Shown: piece after piece, positions 27,269 to 35,831 of the stretch
How the letters are laid out: each line of letters starts with the position of its first letter
Position numbering within the stretch: position 1 is the stretch's first letter
NCBI RefSeq assembly: GCF_905220995.1
Contig: NZ_CAJNBJ010000017.1
Span: forward strand, 558,001-622,000
Source of the DNA: Nitrospira defluvii
GTDB taxonomy: Bacteria; Nitrospirota; Nitrospiria; Nitrospirales; Nitrospiraceae
Direction of reading: 5' to 3'
DNA: 64,000 bases
Made by a program: the position numbers and the translations under genes
Notes under the pieces: generated by a model
What the model was told of the DNA's origin: nothing
Seen by the model: the letters and a program-made list of their open reading frames with translations, nothing else
Database searches by the model: none

Positions 27269-28404
27269 AGGCTGCCCGCCTCCATCGGCCGTTTCACGAA
27301 GGTCCGCCGTGCCACGGCCAAGGTCATCGATCGGCCCGCTCCCGGCTCCGTATAAATCTGCTTGGGAACGAGAAGCTCGTCCACCCCTGCCGCAAGTAAT
27401 GCAGCTGGCTCAGACACCCCGCGCGAACCGACATGCCGTTTCACCGTCTCCGAGGGATTCAGGATGCCGGGCATCACGTCCAGTTGCTCCGGCGGATAGG
27501 TCCGCAGCGGCCAGCCATATTTCTCGCTCAAGGCCAGCAAGGCCGGCTCATCCTTTTTTACGTCGATGGTCGCCAGCTCGTTGACGGATTTGAGAGAAAG
27601 GCCGTGCTTTGCCAAGAGGGCCAGGACTCCTCGCTCCACCAGATCGGGAGCCGTGCCTTTATCGCAGCCGATCCCGAGCACGAGACTCTTCGGGCGATAG
27701 ATGACGGCCTTCTTCCAATGGGCCGGATGGGACAAGCCGATCTCGCGGTCCGTGGCGATCAAGAGCATTTCAAACTCGTTCGGGTTCACGCCTTCCAGCG
27801 ACGTAGCGTAGCGCACTCCGTCGGGCAAGGGCTTCTCAGCCGGCCACCAGTCCGGCTCTCCCGTCTCCTGCACAAACAACACCTTGGCCGCATTCACCAC
27901 CGCTGCGCAGCCCCTCGTCACATTCCGGTCCAGATCGTCGAGCGTCCATCCCAGATCGCGCCCCAAAATATCCACCGTCAAGGTGCCGATGGCATCAGAC
28001 GCCGTCGTCACGACCGATTGCGCGCCCAAGGCCTGGGCGACTCGCTCGGTGAATACATTGCCGCGGCCGACGTGACCCGACAGGACGCAGATCGCAAACC
28101 GCGCGGCGTCGTCGATGCAGACCACCGCCGGATCGACCTTCTTGTTCTTCAAAAGCGGTGCGATCATCCGCACTACGGCCCCGACACTGATAATGAAAAT
28201 GTGGCAATCATAGGCCGTAAACGTCTCGCTCAGCGTCGGCCCCATCGGCAGCGGTAGCCGCACCGAACCGGCCGGCGCCGAGTCGAACAGCTTCTCCGAC
28301 ACGAAGAGATCCGCACCCGACAACTGCGGCAGTAACCGGGACGCAATCGCGATCCCATGCTTCGTGATGGCATAAACGGCAAATGGTTTCCGCTCGACGA
28401 TCAT
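27265..28404 (-). CDS. cbiG: Cobalt-precorrin-5A hydrolase CbiG
   Basis: 379 residues from the ATG at 28404, overlapping the cbiL stop (ATGA). The CbiG N-terminal domain has AVYAITKHGIAIASRL, the centre has SGHVGRGNVFTERVAQALGA and TTASDAIGTLTVD, and the C-terminal domain has LGIGCDKGTAPDLVE. It opens the delta-lactone of cobalt-precorrin-5A and releases acetaldehyde. CbiG marks the anaerobic pathway. Confidence 0.94.
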   Translation of the reverse strand: MIVERKPFAVYAITKHGIAIASRLLPQLSGADLFVSEKLFDSAPAGSVRLPLPMGPTLSETFTAYDCHIFIISVGAVVRMIAPLLKNKKVDPAVVCIDDAARFAICVLSGHVGRGNVFTERVAQALGAQSVVTTASDAIGTLTVDILGRDLGWTLDDLDRNVTRGCAAVVNAAKVLFVQETGEPDWWPAEKPLPDGVRYATSLEGVNPNEFEMLLIATDREIGLSHPAHWKKAVIYRPKSLVLGIGCDKGTAPDLVERGVLALLAKHGLSLKSVNELATIDVKKDEPALLALSEKYGWPLRTYPPEQLDVMPGILNPSETVKRHVGSRGVSEPAALLAAGVDELLVPKQIYTEPGAGRSMTLAVARRTFVKRPMEAGSL

Positions 28405-29183
28405 GCTCCGGTCTCTCTCGCGGCCGGCCGTGGCGTAGCCGGGACCACACCGGCCAACAGACCACTCCGTTCTTTGCGTGACACGATCATCATCGCAAAG
28501 CAATCGCCCCGCTCGGTCTGAATCGTGCGGATGTCCCGGACGATCCGCTGTTCCGCCATCGTGGCTTTCGACACATAGACCGCGCGATCGACGAGTCCCT
28601 GGCGCTCAAGCGCGTCGACCACCTTGGGGATCTCAGTGCCCATCTTCATCAAGACAACGGTGTCGAACAGCTCCAGCACTTGATTCAGATCCTCAACCCC
28701 GTAACTCGCAGGCAGGATGGCGATCCGCTCCTGTCCATCTGCCAACGGGATGCCGGTCACGGAAGGCACCGCCATGATCGAGGACACCCCAGGAACAACT
28801 TCGATGCGGATACCGGGCCAGCGCAGCGGAGCTTCACGGCGCAGATAAATGAAGGTGCTAAAGAGCGACGGATCTCCTTCCGTCGCGAAGGCGACCGAAA
28901 GCCCTTTTTCCAGCCGTTCTCCGATGGCCGTGAAGGCGGCATCCCAGGCAGGCCGCAACCGCTCCGGGTCCTTGTTCATCGGGAACGTTAAAAAGATCCG
29001 CTCCTGCCCGGGAATCTCGCCCAAGGTCGGTTTGAGGATCTTCCACGCCATCGATTCTCCGTAATCGGAACTGCGAGGCAGCGCGAGAACCTGCGCCTGT
29101 TTCAAGACATTGAGCGCGCGCAACGTGATCAGATCCGGCGCGCCTGGTCCAACCCCAACTCCATATAATGTTCCATAATTCAT
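28401..29183 (-). CDS. cbiL: Cobalt-precorrin-2 C20-methyltransferase CbiL
   Basis: 260 residues starting NYGTLYGVGVGPGAPDLITL, with FATEGDPSLFSTFIYL and VPGVSSIMAVPSVTGIPLADG. This is the CbiL/CobI form of the SAM-dependent tetrapyrrole methylase. It overlaps cbiET by 4 bp and cbiG by 4 bp. Confidence 0.94.
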   Translation of the reverse strand: MNYGTLYGVGVGPGAPDLITLRALNVLKQAQVLALPRSSDYGESMAWKILKPTLGEIPGQERIFLTFPMNKDPERLRPAWDAAFTAIGERLEKGLSVAFATEGDPSLFSTFIYLRREAPLRWPGIRIEVVPGVSSIMAVPSVTGIPLADGQERIAILPASYGVEDLNQVLELFDTVVLMKMGTEIPKVVDALERQGLVDRAVYVSKATMAEQRIVRDIRTIQTERGDCFAMMIVSRKERSGLLAGVVPATPRPAARETGA

Positions 29184-30436
29184 GCGACCGCTCCTGTCTG
29201 ACCAGGCTTCTCGACCGCAAAGATTTGGATCGGGTTCAAGGATTCGTACCGAAGATAATGGGCCAAGGGTTCAGCCCGCGACACTTGGAGCAACGTCACA
29301 TCCGGCACCAACCCACGCTTCCGCAGGCTTTGATAGGTCTCCGCGACATTCTCCAGCGTGATGGCGTTCACGACCAGGCGGCCGCCCGGTTGCAGCCGGT
29401 CCATGACGACCTCAATGATCTCTTCCATGCTCCCCTTGCTGCCTCCGATGAAGACCGCATCCGGCGCCTCCAAGCCTGTCAGCGCCTCCGGCGCCCGGCC
29501 TGCGATAACGCGCACATTGTCCACCGCATGGGCCAACAGATTGTCGCGGCAGATCTCGACGCCTTCCGGATCGACCTCGATCGCATAGACCAGGCCTTTC
29601 GGCGCGAGCAAGGCCGCCTCGATCGATACGGACCCGGAACCGGCCCCGATATCCCAGACCACGCTGTCCGGCCTGATCCCCATCGCAGCCAACGATAACA
29701 ACCGCACTTCCCGCTTCGTAATGAGGCCCTTCTTCGGCATCCGCTTCGCGAATTGATCCTCATGGAGAAAGGGAATCGTGGCGGGAACGCGCCAGGAGGG
29801 ATCGGAACGAACGAGCAACAGCACATTGAGAGGCCCGATATCTTGGCAGGCAGCGAGAGCCGCCACATCGAATCGCCGGACCCGTTCATCTGGGCCGCCA
29901 AGACTCTCACAGACCCAGGCCTCCCAGGCGGTCTCACCCTGTTCGATCATCCGCTGGGCCAAGACAGACGGAGAGTTCTTGTCATCGGTGAAGATCGCCA
30001 CCTTGGCCTGGCTCTTGAGTCTGGTGAGAAATCCTTCGGATGAGCGGCCATGCAGAGACACAAAGGCTGCGTCGTCCCACTTCAATCCAGCTCGCGCAAA
30101 GGCCCATTGCATCGAACTGGGCTGAGGCAGCACCTCGACATGCTCGGCCCCCATCCGCTTGATCACCAGACTGCCGATGCCAAAAAACAATGGATCGCCG
30201 GACGCCACCACACAGACATTCTGTTCTTCTGCCAGTTCCGCCACCCGGTCGAGCACCGACGCCACGCCGCCTTCGAGTACGATCTTCTCGCCCTGAAACT
30301 GCGGGAAGAATTCAAGATGGCGCTCGCCACCCACGAGCACTCCCGCCTTCATGACCGCATTCACGGCGCGGCTCGTCAGGCTTGCACAGCCGTCGTCCCC
30401 GATCCCGATCAAGGTAATGGCGCGTCGTGGACTCAT
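29180..30436 (-). CDS. cbiET: Fused cobalt-precorrin-7 C5 / C15-methyltransferase (CbiE-CbiT)
   Basis: 418 residues. The N-terminal CbiE domain (about 1-200) has ITLIGIGDDGCASLTSRA and VVASGDPLFFGIGSL. The C-terminal CbiT domain (about 215-400) is a class I methyltransferase with VVWDIGAGSGSVSIEAALL and DAVFIGGSKG. It methylates C5 and C15 and decarboxylates the C12 acetate. The same fusion is called CobL in aerobic pathway genomes. Confidence 0.94.
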   Translation of the reverse strand: MSPRRAITLIGIGDDGCASLTSRAVNAVMKAGVLVGGERHLEFFPQFQGEKIVLEGGVASVLDRVAELAEEQNVCVVASGDPLFFGIGSLVIKRMGAEHVEVLPQPSSMQWAFARAGLKWDDAAFVSLHGRSSEGFLTRLKSQAKVAIFTDDKNSPSVLAQRMIEQGETAWEAWVCESLGGPDERVRRFDVAALAACQDIGPLNVLLLVRSDPSWRVPATIPFLHEDQFAKRMPKKGLITKREVRLLSLAAMGIRPDSVVWDIGAGSGSVSIEAALLAPKGLVYAIEVDPEGVEICRDNLLAHAVDNVRVIAGRAPEALTGLEAPDAVFIGGSKGSMEEIIEVVMDRLQPGGRLVVNAITLENVAETYQSLRKRGLVPDVTLLQVSRAEPLAHYLRYESLNPIQIFAVEKPGQTGAVA

Positions 30437-31083
30437 GCAGACACCTTTGCTGAAAGGAGCAACAGGGCATGGATGATCGCGACAGCGATGGGGCTCCCTC
30501 CCTTACGGCCACGGGCGACGATGTAAGGAGTCGACAGTTCCAGCGTGACGTCCTTCGATTCAGCCGCCGAGACAAATCCAACTGGCACTCCGATGATGAG
30601 AGCCGGCTTCGCCCCCTCCTCACGAATCAGGCGGACCACCTCCAATAAGGCCGTCGGGGCATTGCCGATCGCCACCACCGCTCCATCGAGCAGGTTGAGA
30701 CGATGGGCCTTTTTCATGGCCTCGATCGCGCGCGTCGAGTTGTTGGCCTTGGCCGTCGCGATCACATCCTCGTCCGAAATAAACGAATGGACTTTGCAGC
30801 CGTAGGAAGACAGCCGCTCCTCATTTAAGCCGGCGGAAATCATCTTCACATCGACCAGGAGGGGACAGCCTCCTTGAAGGGCCGCCACCCCGGCGCGCAC
30901 CGCATCGGGATGGAATCGCATCAAGGTCTTAAACTCGAAATCCGCCGTGGCATGGATCACCCGGCGGACGACTTCCCATTCATCCAGCCTGAACTCGTGC
31001 GGACCGGCTTCCTGGTCGATGATCGTGAAACTGCCATCTTCTATGCTCCGCCCGAGCGCGGTCATCTGTCTCATATCATTCAT
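30433..31083 (-). CDS. cbiC: Cobalt-precorrin-8 methylmutase CbiC
   Basis: 216 residues from the ATG at 31083, overlapping the cbiD stop. It has RRVIHATADFEFKTLMRFHP (with the catalytic His of CbiC/CobH), GCPLLVDVKMISAGL and GNAPTALLEVVRLI. It moves the methyl from C11 to C12. An upstream in-frame start at 31197 lies inside cbiD and is not preferred. Confidence 0.94.
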   Translation of the reverse strand: MNDMRQMTALGRSIEDGSFTIIDQEAGPHEFRLDEWEVVRRVIHATADFEFKTLMRFHPDAVRAGVAALQGGCPLLVDVKMISAGLNEERLSSYGCKVHSFISDEDVIATAKANNSTRAIEAMKKAHRLNLLDGAVVAIGNAPTALLEVVRLIREEGAKPALIIGVPVGFVSAAESKDVTLELSTPYIVARGRKGGSPIAVAIIHALLLLSAKVSA

Positions 31084-32186
31084 GTCTGTACCTCCGGATA
31101 ACGACCGAGCAGCGAGCCTCCGAAATCCACCAAACAGGTTTCCACCGCTAGCGTGCCTCCCGCGTGGGCCTGACACTGCTCGACGACCTTCTTGCAAATC
31201 AGCGATGTGATACCGACCAGACCAGCCTCACGGCACAATTCCAACACATGGCGGGCTGTATTGGCCTGGCGGATGGCCGCCACCAATTCGTTCGAGGCGG
31301 ATAAGTCAACCGCCAGCGACGCCAAAAATTCCATATCCACGTCCGATCCGGCGACATGCGTCTGCATCTTGCCGTTGGCCATCTTCGAGAGTTTCCCCAT
31401 CATCCCGACGATGATGGCCCGCGCCATCCCTCGCTTCGCACATTGCTTGATGCCGACGCCGATAAAGTCGCCCACCTGAATAAAGGCCTGCTCCGGCAAC
31501 TGCGGATACAGCGCCATCGCATACTGCTCCGACTTACCGCCGGTCGTGAGCACGAGTTCACGCAAACCGCCCGCCGCGGCGACATCGATCTCCTGCATCA
31601 CGCTCGCCTTGAACGCTGCCGTGGAATAGGGCCTCACGATGCCGGTCGTGCCGAGGATGGAGATGCCACCCAGGAGGCCGAGCCGCGCGTTGGTGGTCTG
31701 TTTGGCCATTTCTTCGCCGCTCGGTACGCTGATCGTCACGACCGCGCCCCCGTAAGGAGCACCCGCGAGCTCTTCTTCCACCATCTCCGTAATATTGCGC
31801 CGCGGAACCGGATTAATCGCAGGCCCGCCGACCTCTAAACCCAACCCGGTTTTGGTGACCGTGGCCACGCCCTGCCCTCCCCTGATCTCGATGCCCGGTT
31901 CGGTACGCAGTTCAACTTCCGCCGTCAGCTCGGCCCCATGCGTACAGTCGGGATCGTCGCCCGCATCCTTGATGATGCTGCAAATCACTCGGCGATCCAT
32001 TCGCTCGCACCGGGCGAGCGCGAAGGTCACGCGCGTTCGATTCGGCAAGGTCGTTTCAATTTCAGACAGCAGGGCCCCCTTCACGAGACACCGAGCCGCA
32101 GCCTTGGCTGCCGCTGCAGCGCATGCGCCGGTAGTGAACCCGGTGCGCAGCCCCTTCCGATCTTTTGGCGGTCCCCTCTTCTCCAT
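31080..32186 (-). CDS. cbiD: Cobalt-precorrin-5B C1-methyltransferase CbiD
   Basis: 368 residues with the CbiD start LRTGFTTGACAAAAAKAA and GGISILGTTGIVRPYST, then VGMMGKLSKMANGKMQTH. It methylates C1 in the anaerobic (cobalt-early) route and marks that route together with CbiG and CbiX. It overlaps cbiC. Confidence 0.95.
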   Translation of the reverse strand: MEKRGPPKDRKGLRTGFTTGACAAAAAKAAARCLVKGALLSEIETTLPNRTRVTFALARCERMDRRVICSIIKDAGDDPDCTHGAELTAEVELRTEPGIEIRGGQGVATVTKTGLGLEVGGPAINPVPRRNITEMVEEELAGAPYGGAVVTISVPSGEEMAKQTTNARLGLLGGISILGTTGIVRPYSTAAFKASVMQEIDVAAAGGLRELVLTTGGKSEQYAMALYPQLPEQAFIQVGDFIGVGIKQCAKRGMARAIIVGMMGKLSKMANGKMQTHVAGSDVDMEFLASLAVDLSASNELVAAIRQANTARHVLELCREAGLVGITSLICKKVVEQCQAHAGGTLAVETCLVDFGGSLLGRYPEVQT

Positions 32187-32189
32187 CAG

Positions 32190-32567
32190 TCATATCCCGG
32201 CACATTCCACCCAACAGCCGAACTGTTCATGAACTTTCGCCGCGCGTTCAGGGCAATATTGCTCCGTCTTCGCCCGGTTCGTGCCCCGAAACGTCACGCG
32301 GCAGAGCAACGACCCATCCGGCCCTGCCAACTCAAGCACCGCATTGGCCTCATCGTGCCGCCGGTAGCGAAGCGTGCTCCGCTCCTCGATCTTGAGATGC
32401 ACATGGGTCTGTCCCTCTTCGCCCAACGTAACCCACTCGGCCCCCTGCCGCAGGGTCACGAGCCCATGAACCTCGGCAATCGCGCCGGATGAGCGGACGA
32501 TGACGCTCGTCTCCCCACATGCCAGCGCGGCTTCTAGCGCGGCAAGAATCTGCACCCGTCCGGTCAT
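32190..32567 (-). CDS. HutX/ChuX-like small protein in the cobalamin operon
   Basis: 125 residues. The central part (TSVIVRSSGAIAEVHG, then HVHLKIEERSTLRYR, DGSLLCRVTFRG) resembles the HutX/ChuX heme-handling fold in pattern (ghlkl...i.....h....f.d..g..i.kv..gr). This is a weak resemblance judged by eye. The start overlaps the stop of the FNR-like gene (ATGA), so it is co-translated. A tetrapyrrole-binding or carrier role would suit the operon but is inferred. Confidence 0.45.
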   Translation of the reverse strand: MTGRVQILAALEAALACGETSVIVRSSGAIAEVHGLVTLRQGAEWVTLGEEGQTHVHLKIEERSTLRYRRHDEANAVLELAGPDGSLLCRVTFRGTNRAKTEQYCPERAAKVHEQFGCWVECAGI

Positions 32568-33289
32568 ACGGATTTCTTCGGCATATTGAAGAACGACTCC
32601 ACCTGCTCCTTGCCCACGGCCACTCCGGCGGCCATCGCATCATCAGACAACACCTGGTTCACGGCTCCATCACCCGCGATGAAGACCTGAGCAATATCGC
32701 CGCGCACCAACACCTCACGGAGAATGGCTCTGGCCTGAGGAATCCGGTCGTGATGGCCGACCGCGGGGATCGCTGCAATCCTCACCTCACCACAGGCAGC
32801 AGGAACCTGCTGCTGCACGAACTCATCCGGAAGAAAATACTCTGCCGAAGCTCGCAGCCAGATAAGCAATGCCTGTGGCAGCAATGGAGCGAACCGGGTC
32901 GCTCGCAGAAACCCCAGCGCGGCGGTAATTCCTGTATCCGTCGCCAGGATCAGCGTCCTGCCAGAGGCCCCCTCCCGCGGAACGAACTTGCCCCAGGGTC
33001 CGCTGAACGAAATATCCGTTCCCGCTGTCAGCCCATGCACAAAAGCGGAACCCGGTCCATCAGGAATGCGCTTCACGGCGAGCTGAAAGTTCCGTTGCTC
33101 CGCATCGCCTGTCAGAAACGAATAGGCCCGCTTCACAGCCTTGCCGCTCGGCAAGACGATGCGGCTGTCAAGGATGAGATACTGTCCGCCGACGAACCCC
33201 ACCGGTTCGGCCGCGCACAGATCGAGCAGCAGCGTATCGGGGCCCAGCCTGTCGGTTCCCACCACTCGAGCCGTCTTCGCCACCGCCAT
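32564..33289 (-). CDS. FNR-superfamily FAD/NAD(P) oxidoreductase in the cobalamin operon
   Basis: 241 residues. An FAD-binding barrel carries the RAYSF motif (RxYS type, near residue 54) and a NAD(P)-binding lobe has LILATDTGITAALGFLR. A long insert precedes the C-terminal CGDG-like AGDGAVNQVLSDD. No iron-sulfur cluster motif is seen. The operon has no CbiJ/CobK, so this is the leading candidate for cobalt-precorrin-6A reduction or for a corrinoid cobalt reduction. The exact reaction is not shown by the sequence. Confidence 0.7.
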   Translation of the reverse strand: MAVAKTARVVGTDRLGPDTLLLDLCAAEPVGFVGGQYLILDSRIVLPSGKAVKRAYSFLTGDAEQRNFQLAVKRIPDGPGSAFVHGLTAGTDISFSGPWGKFVPREGASGRTLILATDTGITAALGFLRATRFAPLLPQALLIWLRASAEYFLPDEFVQQQVPAACGEVRIAAIPAVGHHDRIPQARAILREVLVRGDIAQVFIAGDGAVNQVLSDDAMAAGVAVGKEQVESFFNMPKKSV

Positions 33290-33294
33290 TGGAT

Positions 33295-33669
33295 CTACTC
33301 CGCCGGGTAAATCTCATGGACAAAATCATGCATCTCATCAAGGTCCCGATAGAGATGCATGAGCCCCTCGATCTGATGCGTCAAATCGAGCTCCACCTTC
33401 TTGGTCAGCACAATCAGCGTGCGCAGGTACGGAAGCTTCGGATCATCCGGCCTGGTCGCGGCGACGCGCTGTTCCAGCGCGGAGACTGCGCTCTCGTAAT
33501 ACTGCTTGAGGGACGCCAGATCCTTGGCTCCACACATGGAACGGATCGGTCCCGGCTGATCGGCCCCGGTGCCCAGTTCGGCCAGTTCATGCTGCCGCTC
33601 GGCTTCGTTCTTCACTCCCAGCACTTCCATCAACCCCAACCGCAATCCTGCAATTTCGTGACAGGCCAT
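33295..33669 (-). CDS. DUF3209-like protein in the cobalamin operon
   Basis: 124 residues from the ATG at 33669 (MACHEIAGLRLGLMEVLG), with GGAGG 8 bp upstream. The N-terminal CHEI..LRLGLM pattern fits the DUF3209 family, which I recall being found beside cbiX in other genomes, so the family call is moderately sure. The protein is helical, has Cys-His near the N-terminus and a second Cys in SMCGAKDL. A metal-handling role alongside the chelatase is conceivable but not shown. It lies 13 bp after cbiX. Confidence 0.55.
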   Translation of the reverse strand: MACHEIAGLRLGLMEVLGVKNEAERQHELAELGTGADQPGPIRSMCGAKDLASLKQYYESAVSALEQRVAATRPDDPKLPYLRTLIVLTKKVELDLTHQIEGLMHLYRDLDEMHDFVHEIYPAE

Positions 33670-33682
33670 CAGACATCCTCCG

Positions 33683-34864
33683 TTACTGCATGATGTTGTC
33701 AACCAGGCGGCTGACCAACCGGTCGCCCAGCAAATGTTCGTCGACTAATTCCTTGGCATCCGTCTCTTTCACAGCCCGATACCAGATGCCGTCAGGATAG
33801 ACCGCGACCGTCGGCCCCTCCCCGCAGCGGCCCATGCAGGAGGTCTTCGTCACGCGGATATCCTGATCCCGCCCAGCGTCCTTCAACAGCCGCCGCAATG
33901 TGGCAATGAGCGGAATGCTCCCGCCGTCGGCACAATCGACATTCCCGCAGACCAACACATGTTTCGCCAGCGGACGATGGGCATGCACATGAGGCATGGC
34001 TTGCGCGTGGGTAAACCCGTGCCGCAAACTCCAGAGCAGCGCTTTGAGCCCGCCCACCTGCCCGGTCACCGCGGACACCGGCACTCGATACTGACACGTA
34101 TCGCAGGGCAGCGGACGTTCTCCCGCTGTCGCTTCGGCCAGGCGCTCGTCCATCAAGCGGAGCAATCGGTCGTCAATTCCCAAATGGGGCGCCAGTTCGG
34201 TCTTGATCCAGGGATACCGGGCTTGAAACGAATCCACCTGTTCGCGAATTTTCGTGATCAGTCTTCCGCCGAAAAGAAAATACGGCGCCACGACGATCCG
34301 CTCTGGGCGCGCACGCGCAACCAGTTCCACCGTCTCCTCAAATAGCGGTCTCGTCACGCCAATAAAGCAGGGCACCACCCACCCAAGATCGCGCCCTTCG
34401 GCAAGGAGACGAACAACTTTACAAAAGTCCCCGTTCGCGTCTGGGTCGCTTGAACCACGGCCCACCACCACCACGGCGGTCTTCGCGGATTCACGGGCGC
34501 CTTCCAACGCCGCCCGCGCCCGCTCGAACGCCAGCTCCACGAGATTGGGATGGATGCCCAAGGCATGGGCCACGATAAACTGGACGGAAGGATGCTCTTG
34601 CCGAGCCTGCGAGAGCGCGAGAGGGATATCGTTCTTCACATGCCCCGCGGCAAACAGAAACAACGGCAGGACGACAACGGAGTCGGCCCGTTGCGCCAAC
34701 TCGCGAAGCGCGGCCGCCAACGACGGGCGGGCCAGCTCCACATAGCCGTGCGCGACGTGAAGATCAGGACGCCCTGCACGATAGGCCGTCACCAACGCCT
34801 CAAACTCGACGTTCGCGTTGGGATCGCGGCTGCCGTGTCCGACGATGAGCAATCCCGTGCTCAT
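33683..34864 (-). CDS. cbiX: Sirohydrochlorin cobaltochelatase CbiX (long form) with C-terminal [2Fe-2S] ferredoxin domain
   Basis: 393 residues. The first CbiX repeat (about 1-125) keeps both catalytic His (LLIVGHGSRDP and FLFAAGHVKNDIP). The second repeat (about 126-245) is degenerate, with VVGRGSSDP and FLFGGRLI carrying Arg where His would be. The C-terminal domain (about 300-375) is a thioredoxin-like ferredoxin with CX4C near 304-309 and CX3C near 342-346 (TSCMGRCGEG). An extra CDTC lies near 250. It inserts cobalt into sirohydrochlorin (factor II). It is the first gene of the operon, downstream of a cobalamin riboswitch. Confidence 0.92.
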   Translation of the reverse strand: MSTGLLIVGHGSRDPNANVEFEALVTAYRAGRPDLHVAHGYVELARPSLAAALRELAQRADSVVVLPLFLFAAGHVKNDIPLALSQARQEHPSVQFIVAHALGIHPNLVELAFERARAALEGARESAKTAVVVVGRGSSDPDANGDFCKVVRLLAEGRDLGWVVPCFIGVTRPLFEETVELVARARPERIVVAPYFLFGGRLITKIREQVDSFQARYPWIKTELAPHLGIDDRLLRLMDERLAEATAGERPLPCDTCQYRVPVSAVTGQVGGLKALLWSLRHGFTHAQAMPHVHAHRPLAKHVLVCGNVDCADGGSIPLIATLRRLLKDAGRDQDIRVTKTSCMGRCGEGPTVAVYPDGIWYRAVKETDAKELVDEHLLGDRLVSRLVDNIMQ

Positions 34865-34947
34865 GAGGGTTGCTCCGAATGTTGGGATGTGAATGGCGTG
34901 TCAACGTTGGGAGCAGTCACACGCTGCTCCCACAAAAACGAGGGCAT

Positions 34948-34982
34948 AAAAAAACCTCCGTCCCGCATGGGGAACAAGAGGT
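34948..34982 (-). terminator. Intrinsic terminator in the cbiX leader (riboswitch expression platform)
   Basis: On the minus strand ACCTC pairs with GAGGT, with an inner TCCC/GGGA stem, followed by seven T. It lies about 70 bp downstream of the B12 aptamer and 84 bp before cbiX. This fits control by transcription attenuation when adenosylcobalamin is bound. Confidence 0.65.
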
Positions 34983-35049
34983 CGCATGCCAAAAAGGCAG
35001 GAGCGATCCTCCGTTACCGCGCGGAGAAACCGTACTATGTCAGCTCGGA

Positions 35050-35205
35050 TAGGTCTCCTGGCTCATGGGTTCAGAAGGTCGAACCTTCACCGCTACCCCC
35101 AGCCTTCCCCAACACGTTTGTTGAGTGGCTAAAACGGGAGAGCTTCCCACTTACAGTGGCGGGACCGCGCCGGTTTTTCACCGGACTTCCCTGTTACGCC
35201 CTAGC
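35050..35205 (-). promoter_or_regulatory. Cobalamin riboswitch controlling the cbiX-to-NiCoT operon
   Basis: The minus strand shows the ordered B12-element segments: GGGAAGTCCGGTGAAAAACC, CCCGCCACTGTAAGTGGG, GCCACTCAAC, GGGGAAGGC, and GAGCCAGGAGACCT at the 3' end. A terminator follows. With the second copy upstream of the receptor gene, synthesis and uptake appear to be under joint feedback control. Confidence 0.93.
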
Positions 35206-35241
35206 GGGCATCCGAGAGATTGCTCAATTATCAGCCCAGAT

Positions 35242-35270
35242 ACCTAACGCGGGCTAGTCCACCCTGTCAA
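35242..35270 (-). promoter_or_regulatory. Candidate sigma-70 promoter of the cobalamin operon
   Basis: A perfect TTGACA on the minus strand (35265-35270), 17 bp spacer, and a weak TTAGGT -10 (35242-35247). It lies directly upstream of the riboswitch aptamer, where the operon promoter should be. Confidence 0.4.
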
Positions 35271-35445
35271 GGCTGAAATATCATGAGTGCACGCGATCTG
35301 AAGCAATTTTACGCGAACTGAGCGACCACAAAGCCCAATAACTTACCAAGACATGCACTGAGACCGGTGGTCCATTTAGTTGTCCACGCTCACTACGGCG
35401 AGAAATCACAAGAAGATTCAGGCCCTTGCATAGAACAACCACGTC

Positions 35446-35490
35446 CTGAAAAGGCTGGTGTCGACAGTTCGATTCAGTCCCTCGGCACCA
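35446..35490 (+). repeat. 3' fragment of tRNA-Phe, putative attachment-site scar (copy 2)
   Basis: It begins with the anticodon loop CTGAAAA, which keeps the Phe anticodon GAA, then the GGCTG stem strand, GTGTC variable loop, T-arm (one mismatch, GACAG against CAGTC), CCTCGGC, A and CCA. The sequence before it does not pair as a tRNA 5' half, so the gene is broken at the anticodon loop, a usual crossover point for integrases. Same orientation as copy 1, with two base differences. Confidence 0.78.
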
Positions 35491-35831
35491 CTAAACTACC
35501 ACCCCAGACATTAGTTTAGACGATTCGATGAAACGGCAAAATGGCCGGTTCCTCTTTCCGTCCCTCTTTACTTCCCTGGGCCTTGAAGAGACCGTTTTCA
35601 GAATGCTAAATTAACCTTGTCTTAAGCCCTTCCTTGGGTACTATATAAGCTATGTTCCACGTGCTTACTTTTCTTCATCAGTATATCTGTGCACTCTCTG
35701 CCAAAATCGCTTGCCACGGAAAGACTGCCAAGCTAGACAACCATAAACCAGGCACAAGTGGTTGACCTCTAGTGCTGAACGAGAGAAGTTGTTAAGTTGT
35801 GAATTAAGCACCTCCCTGGGGAATAGCATAG
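35491..35831. other. AT-richer intergenic region upstream of the ImmA/IrrE gene
   Basis: No supported gene. A possible promoter reads TTGTCT (35617-35622), 16 bp, TACTAT (35639-35644), giving a leader of about 180 bases for the gene at 35832. Base composition shifts by eye from the GC-rich cobalamin block to more AT-rich DNA here, as expected at an island border. Confidence 0.35.
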
